DNA of 59,957 bases from UBA3206 sp963623875. Its GTDB lineage: Bacteria; Bacillota_I; Bacilli_A; Acholeplasmatales; Anaeroplasmataceae. Shown here one piece after another: positions 17,901 to 26,773 of the stretch. The notes beneath the pieces were generated by a model that saw nothing but the letters and a program-made list of their open reading frames with translations, made no database searches and was not told the DNA's origin. Both the position numbers and the translations under genes were made by a program. Location: positions 1 through 59,957 of the forward strand of contig CAVFNL010000032.1 of assembly GCA_963623875.1 (NCBI GenBank), written 5' to 3'. The first letter of the stretch is position 1; each line of letters begins with the position of its first letter.

Positions 17901-20900
17901 TGCTAATATATCATAAGTACCTGCATTTAATTGGCTATAATCTGTAGTACCACCTATTTTAAATATTAAATTAATATCAACATCATAGTTTTCTCTATTA
18001 GTTTTATATGTAATATCTTTACTAATATCAACCGAAGGATCTCCATAAACCATCGTATATGAATTATTTAAAGTAATATAAATAGTTAGTGTATCGATAG
18101 TAAGAGTTGATTCTGTAAGTATAAAATTATGATTTGAAAGTACTAATTCATCACCGGATATTTTACTAATTCTTATAGTGTATTTACCTTTTGATATAGG
18201 ACTAACACAAATACCATTTGAATCAATATACTCATAAGTGATTTTTAATAAATTTAAATAATCGATTGAATCAAGTGCATTAATAAATGAAGGTGTAGAA
18301 TATATGAATTCATTACCATCATATTCCTTAACTTTATCTGTAAGTTCAATTGTTACATCACGCTTTGTAATTTCATATTTTGCAGTATTATAATTTATAT
18401 CATAATTAGAATTAAGAAGAGTAGTATCATCGTATAATTTTGCATATTCTAGTGTGAAATTATGCACTCCAACATTAATACCATCACAATTAATATAAGA
18501 AATTATTCCATTTGAAATGATTTGTGGAAGTGCATCTTCATCACTTTCTTCTTCTAAATCTAAAGCTTTATACGCACCACTATAATTTGTTTCTTTAATA
18601 TTGTCATATATTTTTGTTTGATCCTCTATTTCAATTGAAATTTTACGCTTAACAATTTCTAAAGTTGATTCTTCAAAAGTTATGTTGAAATTAGGATTAT
18701 CTTTATAAGAAGAAACTTTAATACTGTATACTCCTACATTAATTGGATTAGTTTCTACTCCATTTATATAAAATTTATATTCATTAATTTCAATAGTAGA
18801 ACCATCCATGAATATGTTTTCATAACTTTCATCTAATTCTTTATCATAAGTTTTATAAGTAAAGATAAAATTTGTTTGAACTTTTTTATTATAAATTCTA
18901 ATACTTTGACTATCAAGAGTTATTGTTGCATCACGCTTTAGTATTTTAAAAGTTGCGGTCATAGAATAATCTACATCGTAATTGTCTGATGATTTTATGC
19001 TTAAAATCTTAATTATATAATCACCCGCATTTATAATGTCATTATTATTTTCTTCTATAACTTTTACTTCGCTTATTTGCTCATTATCAAGATTAATTAA
19101 TCTTTCATCAGTTACTAAGTAACCATCTTGATATTCCCATTTTGAAGATATTTCTTGAGACTTACCATTATAAGTTGAAGATTGATCTATAGGTTTAATA
19201 TATATTTTTCTCTTAGTGATAGTAAATATTACATCTTCATCTAAAATTATTGTTTCTATATTATTTCCAAAAGAAATAGAATTTAATGATAACTTGTAAG
19301 TTCCAGCATTAATCATTTCTAATTTAGTTATATCAATTGATAATAATTTATCCTTATAACCAGTAATTCCTACTCTTGAAACTTCTTCATCCTCATCTTT
19401 TATTATTTTGTATGTTATTTCATCAAAATGATCTAAGCCATCATATTCAGTTTCAAATGAATTTAAAGTCACGGTAAGTTTTCTTCTTACAATTTCAAGC
19501 GTTCCATATTCTGTTGATGCTTCTACGGTGAAATTTTGTGAATCAAGATTATATTTAGTAATGTAGATTTGATAAGTACCTACATTAATTGGAGTCGAAC
19601 TATAGTTACATTCTATAGTAAATGTTGTTCCGTCAATAAGTTTTGAATCAAGAATTGAACCATCATCTTCTATTGCATAGAATTTTGAACCATCATATTT
19701 ATAATTAAAACCATTATAAATATGAGTTACATCGTAAGCTTTTATGACATAGTGACGTTTTAAAATTTCAAATAATGATTTTTGATATGATATATAATAA
19801 TTTGAAAGTTTATCATTAGTAAGCCCTGTGATTTCAATGTCATAATAATATTTTCCACTATTTGTAAAACTATAATCACCTTTTATTTTGTATACAACAT
19901 CTGTATCTATAAATTTATTTTCATCTAAATATTCAATACTTAAAACCACTGGTGAATGAGCATCACCATCATAAATTATATTTTGATCTTTTGCAAAAAC
20001 AGTAACCGCTAGTTGTGTGATTTGATATACTGCGTCTTCAAAAGTAAAATTGTAATCAAGATTAAAATATTCAAAATCACTTGTAATATTATCTACAATT
20101 AATTTATAAACTCCCACATCAGTAATTTCAGTATAGGATTGTTTGCCTAACTCAAAATGAGTTATTAAGTTAAATGTTTCTTGACCTGGAAGAGATGTAA
20201 TATAGTTACCAGTATATAAATCAATAATTTGATAATTATCTTCAATAAATTTTAATATTTGTTTATCATAAGTTTTTGTATAACTTAAATCAACAATATT
20301 AATATTTCTTGAGATTACAGTTAGTGTTGAATCTTTGCACGTTATTACATAATCAAGACTATATAAAGCTTCAGAGCGTTCGATTTCTAAGATACTTAAA
20401 GTATATAGACCTGTATGAAGGGCTAATGCAGTCTCATTACTATAATTAGTTTTAATAGTAAATGTATCGTTATCGCAAACACCAGTTTTTGTTTCATCTA
20501 GGTTATTAGTTGATATAAATTCATTATAAGAAGGCAATGTAGAATAATAAGTTTGAACTAAACTAACAGGTGTTAATATGATTTCTTTCTTTAAAATATT
20601 TATTTTAGCTTCATTAACAATAAATTTGTAATTTGACTTTATAGAATCATTGCCACCACTTATAAATTCAATGTCATCAAGTTCTAGATATTTTCTATAT
20701 TCTCCTGCACCAACTAATAATCCTTCTCTTGAAACTGTAGTTAAAGCTTCTGTTTTAGTTGTAATATTTAATATATCACTATTAAATAATTCATTATCTA
20801 AAGTAAAATTATTTGTCGAAGTGTGAACATGACTATCATATGTGAATTCTTCATCTTCTAGTGTTATTGATACACTGAAAGGGTTAATTGTAAATTGTTT

Positions 20901-23345
20901 AATATCGCCTAAAAGTTTTATATCGTAATTTAAATCTAAATTAGTAGAATAACTCTTGATATATAAATTATAAGTATCCGCATTTTTTATGACCTTTGAA
21001 TCTATATCTACAATATTTACATAAATTTTATCATCACCAACAAAAGAACCATCCCAAACATAATAGTTATCTTCGCTTATTTCGTGGATTAATGAATCAT
21101 AGATAATGTCTTCTACATCAGAAATTCCTATTGTTACACTTCTTTTCTCAATGGTGTAAGTGGCAGTATTAAGTATAATATTGTAATTAGATTCTTTTAT
21201 ATAATCATCTGATGTAAATATATAATCTACGATATTTAAAGTGTAATTTCCGGCATTTTTAATAACACTAGGGTTAGATATAGCGCTTGTGATTTGAATA
21301 TTTGGTTTAACTTTTTCATCATCTGTCTCAAAATCATCAACATCAATATCAAATTCTTCGCCATTATAAGTGTTTTTGGTATCTAATAGATAAACTTTAA
21401 CATCCTTTTTTTGAATAGTTAAATTTGATGTTTTATATGATACTTGATAATTAGATATCTTACTTGAGTTTGAATTAAAAGAATCTATTACTATATCATA
21501 TTCTCCTACATCGTAAACATCTTTAGTAATACCTTCTTGTTCAAAGTGTAAATTTAAATTAAAATCAATATCATCATACAAAGTACCTGATGTAATAGTG
21601 TAATTTCCACTATGTATATAATCTCCATAGTTAAAAGTTTTGGATTCTTTTACAGCAGAAATTGTTAATGGAGCTTTTTTGATTTCAAATGTATTAGTAT
21701 CATATGATATATTATAATTTGGTAATTTACTAAATCTAGATATAATACTTACTGTATAAATTCCAGCGTTAGTTGCATTGTCATAATATTCATTAGAATA
21801 TACAGCATTAATATATTCTAGATCATCACCAGCTACAAACTCACCTTCTACTATTTGATAATTATGATCATAAATTTTGTATTTATGTTCTGTAGAAGTA
21901 TAATAAATACTTTTTTCATCTATAGGTTTAATTTTAATATCTCGTGGTATTATTTTAAGATTTCCATAATTATATGTTATGTTGTAATTTGAAGATTTAA
22001 CTCCTAGACTATCAGTGACTTCAACTACAAGATTGTTTTCATAATCACCAACATCTATAACTTTAGGATAATATAATATATTTATTTTGTCATCAGAAAT
22101 TAAATCATTACATTCAAAATCTAAGTTATAAAGCGAATTTCCGTCATATATTTTACTAGAAGACATAGTAGAAACTAATATGTCTTTTGGATTAATTTCA
22201 AGTGTACCATAAATATATGAAATATTATAATACGATGTATTATCATTTCCATCATCGCCTACGATTTTTATTTCTATTTTATTATCTACTTTTGATTTAT
22301 TTTTAATAGATGTATTTGAAACTATGCTATAACTATCTTTATATGATAGGTCTCTATTTATTGTAATATCTTTTGATTCTAACGTTTCACCATCGTATGT
22401 TTTAGTTTTTGAAGATGTTTCTACAACAATATCTCTTTTAGTAATTTCAAAACTTGTAGTTTCAGTAGTGATATTATAATTTGGATTAAGATTTGAGCCA
22501 TTTATATAAACTGTTTTGATAGATGCTTCATAAGTGTCAGGGGTAATTGCTTCTTCAACTACCTCACTATTACTATTTTTTAAGGTAGTCTCAATACTTA
22601 TAATATCACCATAACCCGCTTCTTTATCGTATAAAATAGTATACTGATTCTTATATGAAACGCCTAGTCCATCATATTCTTTACCTGAAATTTCAGGCTT
22701 AATAACTAAACTTAATTCACTAAATGATATTTCTTTTCCGTTTGAAGCGTTTGATGAAATGTTATAACAATTAGTAACATCCTCACCAAGACTATTTACA
22801 ATTTTAATAGATGCTAGTGTCATATTAACTAAAGTATTAGAAACACTAAGATCATCATAAGTATATGTTACTCCTACAACCTTGTCTCCATTTACCAGTC
22901 CTGAGGCTTTAGCTTCAGGATATTTTCCGTAAGGTACAATTAATGTATCTACATCAATATTAAGGTTTGTAGGTATAATTTCAAAACTCTTTTTTGAAGA
23001 TACTTTATTTCCAAAAAGTCCTTTAGTGATAGCACGGACTTCATATGAACCAACCTTTAATGGTTTATTTTTTGACCAAGTGCTAGATGAATCTTTATAT
23101 TCGTACCTTAATACATTACTCATCTTAACATCACATTGTGGATTAATCTCTTCACCATATAAGTAGGAAGAATTTATTTCTATGCCATTTTTAGAACTAC
23201 CTTTTATAGAGTTTATAGTAATAATTGCGATTATTGCCGCAACTACTAAACCTAACAAAGGCCATCTTATGATATTAAAAATATTTTTAAACTTTTTAGC
23301 TTTAATCATTTTATTTTTATAATCATTATATAACATAGAAATCAC
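14976..23345 (-). CDS. Giant signal-anchored MBG/YDG-repeat surface protein
   Basis: At 2789 residues this is the largest gene in the window. A basic N-terminus and one membrane helix (about 26-46, PLLGLVVAAIIAIITI) anchor it with the rest outside. I count about 29 repeats of 80-110 residues. Each opens with a K-x-Y-[DN]-G motif (such as KTYDGETL, STYNGKSQ, EYDGLDHF), continues with a VNAGTY or DAGEY type turn and ends with NY-x-I-x-Y followed by an I-x-K linker. This is the MBG/YDG family of beta-rich adhesin repeats. Repeats diverge strongly, so the array is old. There is no LPXTG, so retention depends on the N-terminal helix. Likely a long stalk or adhesin; binding target unknown. Confidence 0.85.
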   Translation of the reverse strand: MISMLYNDYKNKMIKAKKFKNIFNIIRWPLLGLVVAAIIAIITINSIKGSSKNGIEINSSYLYGEEINPQCDVKMSNVLRYEYKDSSSTWSKNKPLKVGSYEVRAITKGLFGNKVSSKKSFEIIPTNLNIDVDTLIVPYGKYPEAKASGLVNGDKVVGVTYTYDDLSVSNTLVNMTLASIKIVNSLGEDVTNCYNISSNASNGKEISFSELSLVIKPEISGKEYDGLGVSYKNQYTILYDKEAGYGDIISIETTLKNSNSEVVEEAITPDTYEASIKTVYINGSNLNPNYNITTETTSFEITKRDIVVETSSKTKTYDGETLESKDITINRDLSYKDSYSIVSNTSIKNKSKVDNKIEIKIVGDDGNDNTSYYNISYIYGTLEINPKDILVSTMSSSKIYDGNSLYNLDFECNDLISDDKINILYYPKVIDVGDYENNLVVEVTDSLGVKSSNYNITYNYGNLKIIPRDIKIKPIDEKSIYYTSTEHKYKIYDHNYQIVEGEFVAGDDLEYINAVYSNEYYDNATNAGIYTVSIISRFSKLPNYNISYDTNTFEIKKAPLTISAVKESKTFNYGDYIHSGNYTITSGTLYDDIDFNLNLHFEQEGITKDVYDVGEYDIVIDSFNSNSSKISNYQVSYKTSNLTIQKKDVKVYLLDTKNTYNGEEFDIDVDDFETDDEKVKPNIQITSAISNPSVIKNAGNYTLNIVDYIFTSDDYIKESNYNIILNTATYTIEKRSVTIGISDVEDIIYDSLIHEISEDNYYVWDGSFVGDDKIYVNIVDIDSKVIKNADTYNLYIKSYSTNLDLNYDIKLLGDIKQFTINPFSVSITLEDEEFTYDSHVHTSTNNFTLDNELFNSDILNITTKTEALTTVSREGLLVGAGEYRKYLELDDIEFISGGNDSIKSNYKFIVNEAKINILKKEIILTPVSLVQTYYSTLPSYNEFISTNNLDETKTGVCDNDTFTIKTNYSNETALALHTGLYTLSILEIERSEALYSLDYVITCKDSTLTVISRNINIVDLSYTKTYDKQILKFIEDNYQIIDLYTGNYITSLPGQETFNLITHFELGKQSYTEITDVGVYKLIVDNITSDFEYFNLDYNFTFEDAVYQITQLAVTVFAKDQNIIYDGDAHSPVVLSIEYLDENKFIDTDVVYKIKGDYSFTNSGKYYYDIEITGLTNDKLSNYYISYQKSLFEILKRHYVIKAYDVTHIYNGFNYKYDGSKFYAIEDDGSILDSKLIDGTTFTIECNYSSTPINVGTYQIYITKYNLDSQNFTVEASTEYGTLEIVRRKLTVTLNSFETEYDGLDHFDEITYKIIKDEDEEVSRVGITGYKDKLLSIDITKLEMINAGTYKLSLNSISFGNNIETIILDEDVIFTITKRKIYIKPIDQSSTYNGKSQEISSKWEYQDGYLVTDERLINLDNEQISEVKVIEENNNDIINAGDYIIKILSIKSSDNYDVDYSMTATFKILKRDATITLDSQSIRIYNKKVQTNFIFTYKTYDKELDESYENIFMDGSTIEINEYKFYINGVETNPINVGVYSIKVSSYKDNPNFNITFEESTLEIVKRKISIEIEDQTKIYDNIKETNYSGAYKALDLEEESDEDALPQIISNGIISYINCDGINVGVHNFTLEYAKLYDDTTLLNSNYDINYNTAKYEITKRDVTIELTDKVKEYDGNEFIYSTPSFINALDSIDYLNLLKITYEYIDSNGICVSPISKGKYTIRISKISGDELVLSNHNFILTESTLTIDTLTIYITLNNSYTMVYGDPSVDISKDITYKTNRENYDVDINLIFKIGGTTDYSQLNAGTYDILASNIYSYTLYHDGMLLDNDSLNLIFENESELIINKRSISVGFVEKVKTYDGIEITIDELEPVCVNLLDRDLNNIQIKVIEVNNYTSFEILHAGDYVVTSIVLEYISSDVLFNNNYDATLDSKSAKIASIYKKDVEMMASIDGECSKVYNSKFDELSYNITYSGEVEGDVLKFVSDFNGVKAGQYEISFSLDNVIGNGVVDDYNILQESITYEIQKANLVITSNSGSFEFDGAYHTVKTFTEEGLQENDTISCVESTSCFDAGEYENVLTYNITNSYLDSFVNDCYNITYVYGTINISKKSIEVNSIGGEFVYDGYGNYYTSIGFKYTLDNALYESTNDTDTFTYNSYKFTITKTSMSKINYAGTILDEFEVIIRENSNDVTKNFDITYNFNAYLTVSKKDIQIEVLDSTTFRYNGKDYDLTKIISILDSENTSYSNTDELALKEYDLKDKNNNVQTAVHNANTYYFSLDEIKFVYNSLDVSDNYNITYGNKNSEIVVEKINLKFTTLDESFVWDGVDKTSKTFTVLDVDNNKTISSYNKTLETISISLVEGNYDVSYTTLNAYDDNCKKLLNNRVTNEMILSIYNSNNEDLLPNYVITYEYGTLSFITSYELTYSKTVEYTGNNQALEIIDAGKVNYETTDITNTFSANISYYILNGTNVDEVIKSGEYIIVIDNNSILINTTNTSISYDELYECGIDLSFELTFEVSKIKLLYKTEITEMVYNGKPQTLGDNIKAEAVTDEDLIKQYNIKELDEKYSIIFNSTITATKLGSYYQPISSYKVLDENMNDITSEFNLLNLSDDFKNISKYQAKLKIIRIELEVLKSGVRTTYDGQYHRLEDDSYDTSNLLDGHTLNYVSKIDVGSYTGVEIKDSLGNDVSEYYKLSNILKIDAIKITVQTSSASKTYDKEALLSQDFTITSGTLLDGHNIKVVSYTSIIEVGSTKNRLSFKVYDSLGNDVSNIYNIKQTYGILTIL

Positions 23346-23363
23346 TTCCTTTCATTTTGATTT

Positions 23364-25250
23364 TTAACTTACAACATTTATAATTCCATTCATTATTACT
23401 ATATCAAGATTTGCATATAATTCATTTAGATATCCACTATATGTATAAGAACCAACGCTATCAAATGTTTCATACTTAATATCTAATTGAATATCGTATA
23501 TAACATCTGATGCATCATCTAAGTCAACATTTGAAATAGTAATTTTACTTCTATCTAATTCTACATCTGACGATGTAGATCCTAGGGAAAGTGTAATTGT
23601 TGGAAGAGTCACAACAAGTAGGTATTTTGCAATATTAATTATTCCGTATTCAATAGTAAAATCATAATTGTTGAATAAAACATTATCCTCAATAGTTATT
23701 ATATTTTTATAAGTTCCAGCATTAACAAGTTTACTATATTTGTATACAATCGCAGTATCTAATGCGGTTTTTAATGTTTCATCTGTTGAACCTATTAATT
23801 CATAGCTTTTAATATTATTTATAACATCTTCTCCATTATATGTAGTGTTATAAGATGCAGTCTCTATTGTGACTTTCTTCTTTTCTATATTTATTGTTCC
23901 ATAAATTATATTCAAATCATAATTATTAAAAACTTCGTTATCTTCTATAGTTATCTTGTTTTGATAAGTTCCTGCATATCTCATTATTTCGTTTTTATAT
24001 ACTATAGATGAATCTAAAGCTGATTTTAATGTTTCATCATCTGAACCTGTTAATTCATATTTTTTGACTTCACTAATAAAATCATCACCACTATATGTAG
24101 TATTTAAAGATGCAGTCTCTATTGTAACTTCTTTTTTTTCTATATTTATTGTTCCATATTCAATAATAAAATCATAATTATTTGTAATTTGATTATCTTC
24201 AATAGTTATTTTATTCTCATATGTTCCAGCATTTTTGAATTCTGTATTAGAAAAATTTACATATGGTATAATTTTTTGTGTTACATTAGAATCACTAGTA
24301 GTGAATTCCTTTACATTTTCTTTAAAATCTTCACCACTATAAATTGTATTTAAAGATGATGTTTCAACTTTGACTTTTTTCTTTTGAATAGTAAGTATAC
24401 CAACATTATTAAAAATAATATTATAGTAATCTTTAACATCTTTACCATTACTATCTAAAATATCAATATCAGATGTAGTTAATTTATTTACTACTCCACC
24501 TTCTTCATAGTCTGTAATAGTTGTGAAATCTAAAAATTTAATTGTGTCCCCATCATATAATCCTTCATAAAGAAAGTCATCATTGTATAAAATTGAGCCA
24601 TCATAAACTTTAGATGCGCTTTTAGTAGTAATTACAAGTGGTGCTTTTTTTAGTTTCACTGTAGCTGATAATGAAATATCGTAATTTTGTGTTACATCAT
24701 TTCCTTGTGTATCAAGAATCTTACAACCAACTTCTACATTCTCTTTTGTTCTATCTAATTTAGAGACTGCATAAGGAATTATACGTTCATTTGCATTTAT
24801 ATCACCACTTATAATGTTAAACAAATTACATTTAGTGATATCTTCATCGATAGAAACTTCTTTAGCAGGTTCAAGTATAATTTCTTTTTTAGATATAGTA
24901 ATTTTACCTGCAATAATTTTTAAATTATAATTTTTTGTAACATTAACATTATCCTTACTATAAATATTTACTTCTGCATCCGCAATACCTTCACCAACAT
25001 ATGTTAAAGATGTTGTGTAATTAATGTCTATATAATCGTTTTTAGATAAGCTTCCTTTAGATATTTTATAAGATGATGCGTATACAGGAGATCCACTATA
25101 AACTTCACTTACAGAATCGACTGTAATTGTCAATTCTTTTTTTGTATTTATTTTATCTAATGCCGATAATGTAAAAAAACAAATTAAAGCTCCTAAACAT
25201 GCAGAAAGGAGAATTGAGAGTGCAATTAATAACTTTTTAATTTTTGGCAT
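23364..25250 (-). CDS. Signal-anchored MBG/YDG-repeat surface protein
   Basis: This 628-residue protein starts with KIKKLLIAL and a membrane helix (about 6-30) and then carries about seven MBG/YDG-type repeats. Openings include SKVYDGSILY, NTIYSGEDF, NTTYSGDDF and NTTYNGEDV, closings include NYDFTIEYG. Three consecutive repeats (about residues 288-540) are much more alike than the rest, a sign of recent tandem duplication. It is a short relative of the 2789-residue protein encoded 18 bases downstream. No sorting signal is seen. It may form the base of, or a partner for, the larger stalk. Confidence 0.83.
   Translation of the reverse strand: MPKIKKLLIALSILLSACLGALICFFTLSALDKINTKKELTITVDSVSEVYSGSPVYASSYKISKGSLSKNDYIDINYTTSLTYVGEGIADAEVNIYSKDNVNVTKNYNLKIIAGKITISKKEIILEPAKEVSIDEDITKCNLFNIISGDINANERIIPYAVSKLDRTKENVEVGCKILDTQGNDVTQNYDISLSATVKLKKAPLVITTKSASKVYDGSILYNDDFLYEGLYDGDTIKFLDFTTITDYEEGGVVNKLTTSDIDILDSNGKDVKDYYNIIFNNVGILTIQKKKVKVETSSLNTIYSGEDFKENVKEFTTSDSNVTQKIIPYVNFSNTEFKNAGTYENKITIEDNQITNNYDFIIEYGTINIEKKEVTIETASLNTTYSGDDFISEVKKYELTGSDDETLKSALDSSIVYKNEIMRYAGTYQNKITIEDNEVFNNYDLNIIYGTINIEKKKVTIETASYNTTYNGEDVINNIKSYELIGSTDETLKTALDTAIVYKYSKLVNAGTYKNIITIEDNVLFNNYDFTIEYGIINIAKYLLVVTLPTITLSLGSTSSDVELDRSKITISNVDLDDASDVIYDIQLDIKYETFDSVGSYTYSGYLNELYANLDIVIMNGIINVVS
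23632..24390 (-). repeat. Three tandem near-identical MBG repeats inside the 628-residue gene
   Basis: Three units of about 250 bases each start near 24388, 24135 and 23880 (reading on the minus strand), each beginning with codons for KK-x-V-x-[IV]E-T-[AS]-S and ending with YG-x-INI. The two downstream units share long runs of bases (for example the boundary TCTATTGT to TTATTGTTCC). Such arrays change copy number readily by recombination or slippage. Confidence 0.7.
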
Positions 25251-25264
25251 AATAATATCCTCCT

Positions 25265-26338
25265 TTATGAATTCTCAATATGTTTTATATAATCTATTGA
25301 AAGAGGTAATGCATCTTCTCCAAATAGATCATTAATCTTATTTATTAATCCTTCACTCTGACTTCTTACATAAACAGGATTCTTAGCTTCTAATTTACGA
25401 AGAATCTTTCGTGAAATAATATCATCTAATGCATCTAACTCACTTCCACCGCATTCTACAACTACTGGTGTATATGCTTCAATCTGTTTCATAATACGGT
25501 TTCCAAATGTGATTCTAAATGTATCTATTAGATACTTATCTAATTCTTTTAATCTTCTTTGATTTCTATTAGATAATTTATTTTTATTTTGTGCTTTATA
25601 AAATAAACTATATAAATGATTAACACTTATCTTATCTTCTTTTGTGGGTTTTCCTTCAAATACCATAGCTTTTTTATCAAGGTTTAATACCATTGCTCTA
25701 TCGTATACTTTATCTGAGATTGCAAATGTTGAATCATCATTGTTTGCGGTTCCTATAAACCACATGTTTATTGGAAGTCTTAATTTACCATCTTGTAATA
25801 ATTTTGGATCGTTTTCCCATACATCTGATACAACATCTAATATTCTACTATTCGGATTTGGAAGTTCAAATAATGATAAGAATTCCGCAAAATAATATTC
25901 TACTCTTGCAATATTCATTTCATCTAAGACTGTTATATATATTTCTTTTGTATAACATGCTTCATACATCTTATATAGAAGTGTTGTTTCATTAAACTTT
26001 TTTGTAAATTCATTATAGTATCCGATTAAATCAGTACGCTCTTTCCACATTGGCTGTATTGGTATTACTACCGTTTTATTTTGTAAGTATGTACCAAACG
26101 CATAAGCAAGTGATGTTTTTCCTGTACCTGACATACCTTGAAGTAATATAAGTTTTGTGACGCTAAGAGATGAAATAAATCTTCTTATATCTTTTATGTC
26201 ATAATATAGATGTAATTTATATGATGAATAATTTCTAAAGTTCTCACAAATTTCTTTTAATGTTATTTTATTATTATATATGGGTTCACTATAATGCATC
26301 ATCATATTATCTATATGTGTAAGCATGTAGAATCTAGA
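25265..26338 (-). repeat. 1074-bp direct repeat, copy A (AAA+ motor domain)
   Basis: This stretch is identical, as far as I can follow base by base, to 28569-29642 at a constant offset of 3304. The identity begins exactly at the stop codon (TTA on the plus strand) and ends inside the codon for the residue before RFYML. Flanking sequences, including the N-terminal halves of the two genes, are unrelated. Confidence 0.93.
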
Positions 26339-26764
26339 TGAAGTATCTATAGAATCATCTGTATCATCATGACTATTTGAATAATCATAAAATCCTGTAG
26401 TATCAAGGAAATTTTTATCATTTGATCTTAATCGTTCAAATAAAAATGTATCATCATGAATTACTATTTTCTCTTCTTTTAAATCATCAAATGATACACC
26501 AACCATTTGCGATGTCGCATCTATATTGTAAGGACCTTTAAATAGTATTACTACAAAGACTATTAATATTACAAGAAGAATAAAAATAGACATCACTACA
26601 ACTACACGTAATGTTAAATCTTTAAATATAAAACCATTTGGATTATTTATTTTTTCATAAATAAAAGAGCATACTAAAAGAGCAAAATCCAACAAAAATG
26701 CTATAAGTATAATTATATAATTTTTCTTAATATCTACTTTTTTTAGTGAATTATGCTTTTTCAT
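25265..26764 (-). CDS. Membrane-anchored McrB-type AAA+ ATPase (copy A)
   Basis: The 499-residue protein has two N-terminal membrane helices (about 14-36 and 51-75), a variable acidic linker and an AAA+ domain from about 143. The ATPase has Walker A GMSGTGKT (210-217), the McrB-like segment WKERTDLIGYYN, Walker B and partner ITVLDEMNIARVEYYF, and sensor 1 in FIGTANNDDS, so it should hydrolyse ATP. The motor faces the cytosol. It sits nine bases after the coiled-coil gene. Its motor domain is encoded by DNA identical to that of the other ATPase in the operon, while the membrane part differs. Related AAA+ proteins remodel protein complexes; the substrate here is unknown. Confidence 0.88.
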   Translation of the reverse strand: MKKHNSLKKVDIKKNYIIILIAFLLDFALLVCSFIYEKINNPNGFIFKDLTLRVVVVMSIFILLVILIVFVVILFKGPYNIDATSQMVGVSFDDLKEEKIVIHDDTFLFERLRSNDKNFLDTTGFYDYSNSHDDTDDSIDTSSRFYMLTHIDNMMMHYSEPIYNNKITLKEICENFRNYSSYKLHLYYDIKDIRRFISSLSVTKLILLQGMSGTGKTSLAYAFGTYLQNKTVVIPIQPMWKERTDLIGYYNEFTKKFNETTLLYKMYEACYTKEIYITVLDEMNIARVEYYFAEFLSLFELPNPNSRILDVVSDVWENDPKLLQDGKLRLPINMWFIGTANNDDSTFAISDKVYDRAMVLNLDKKAMVFEGKPTKEDKISVNHLYSLFYKAQNKNKLSNRNQRRLKELDKYLIDTFRITFGNRIMKQIEAYTPVVVECGGSELDALDDIISRKILRKLEAKNPVYVRSQSEGLINKINDLFGEDALPLSIDYIKHIENS

Positions 26765-26773
26765 ATTTTCCTT

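Noticed and set aside
14976..25250. The MBG proteins as sortase-anchored wall proteins
   Set aside because: No LPXTG motif, hydrophobic C-terminal helix or basic tail is present in either protein; each has only an N-terminal membrane helix.
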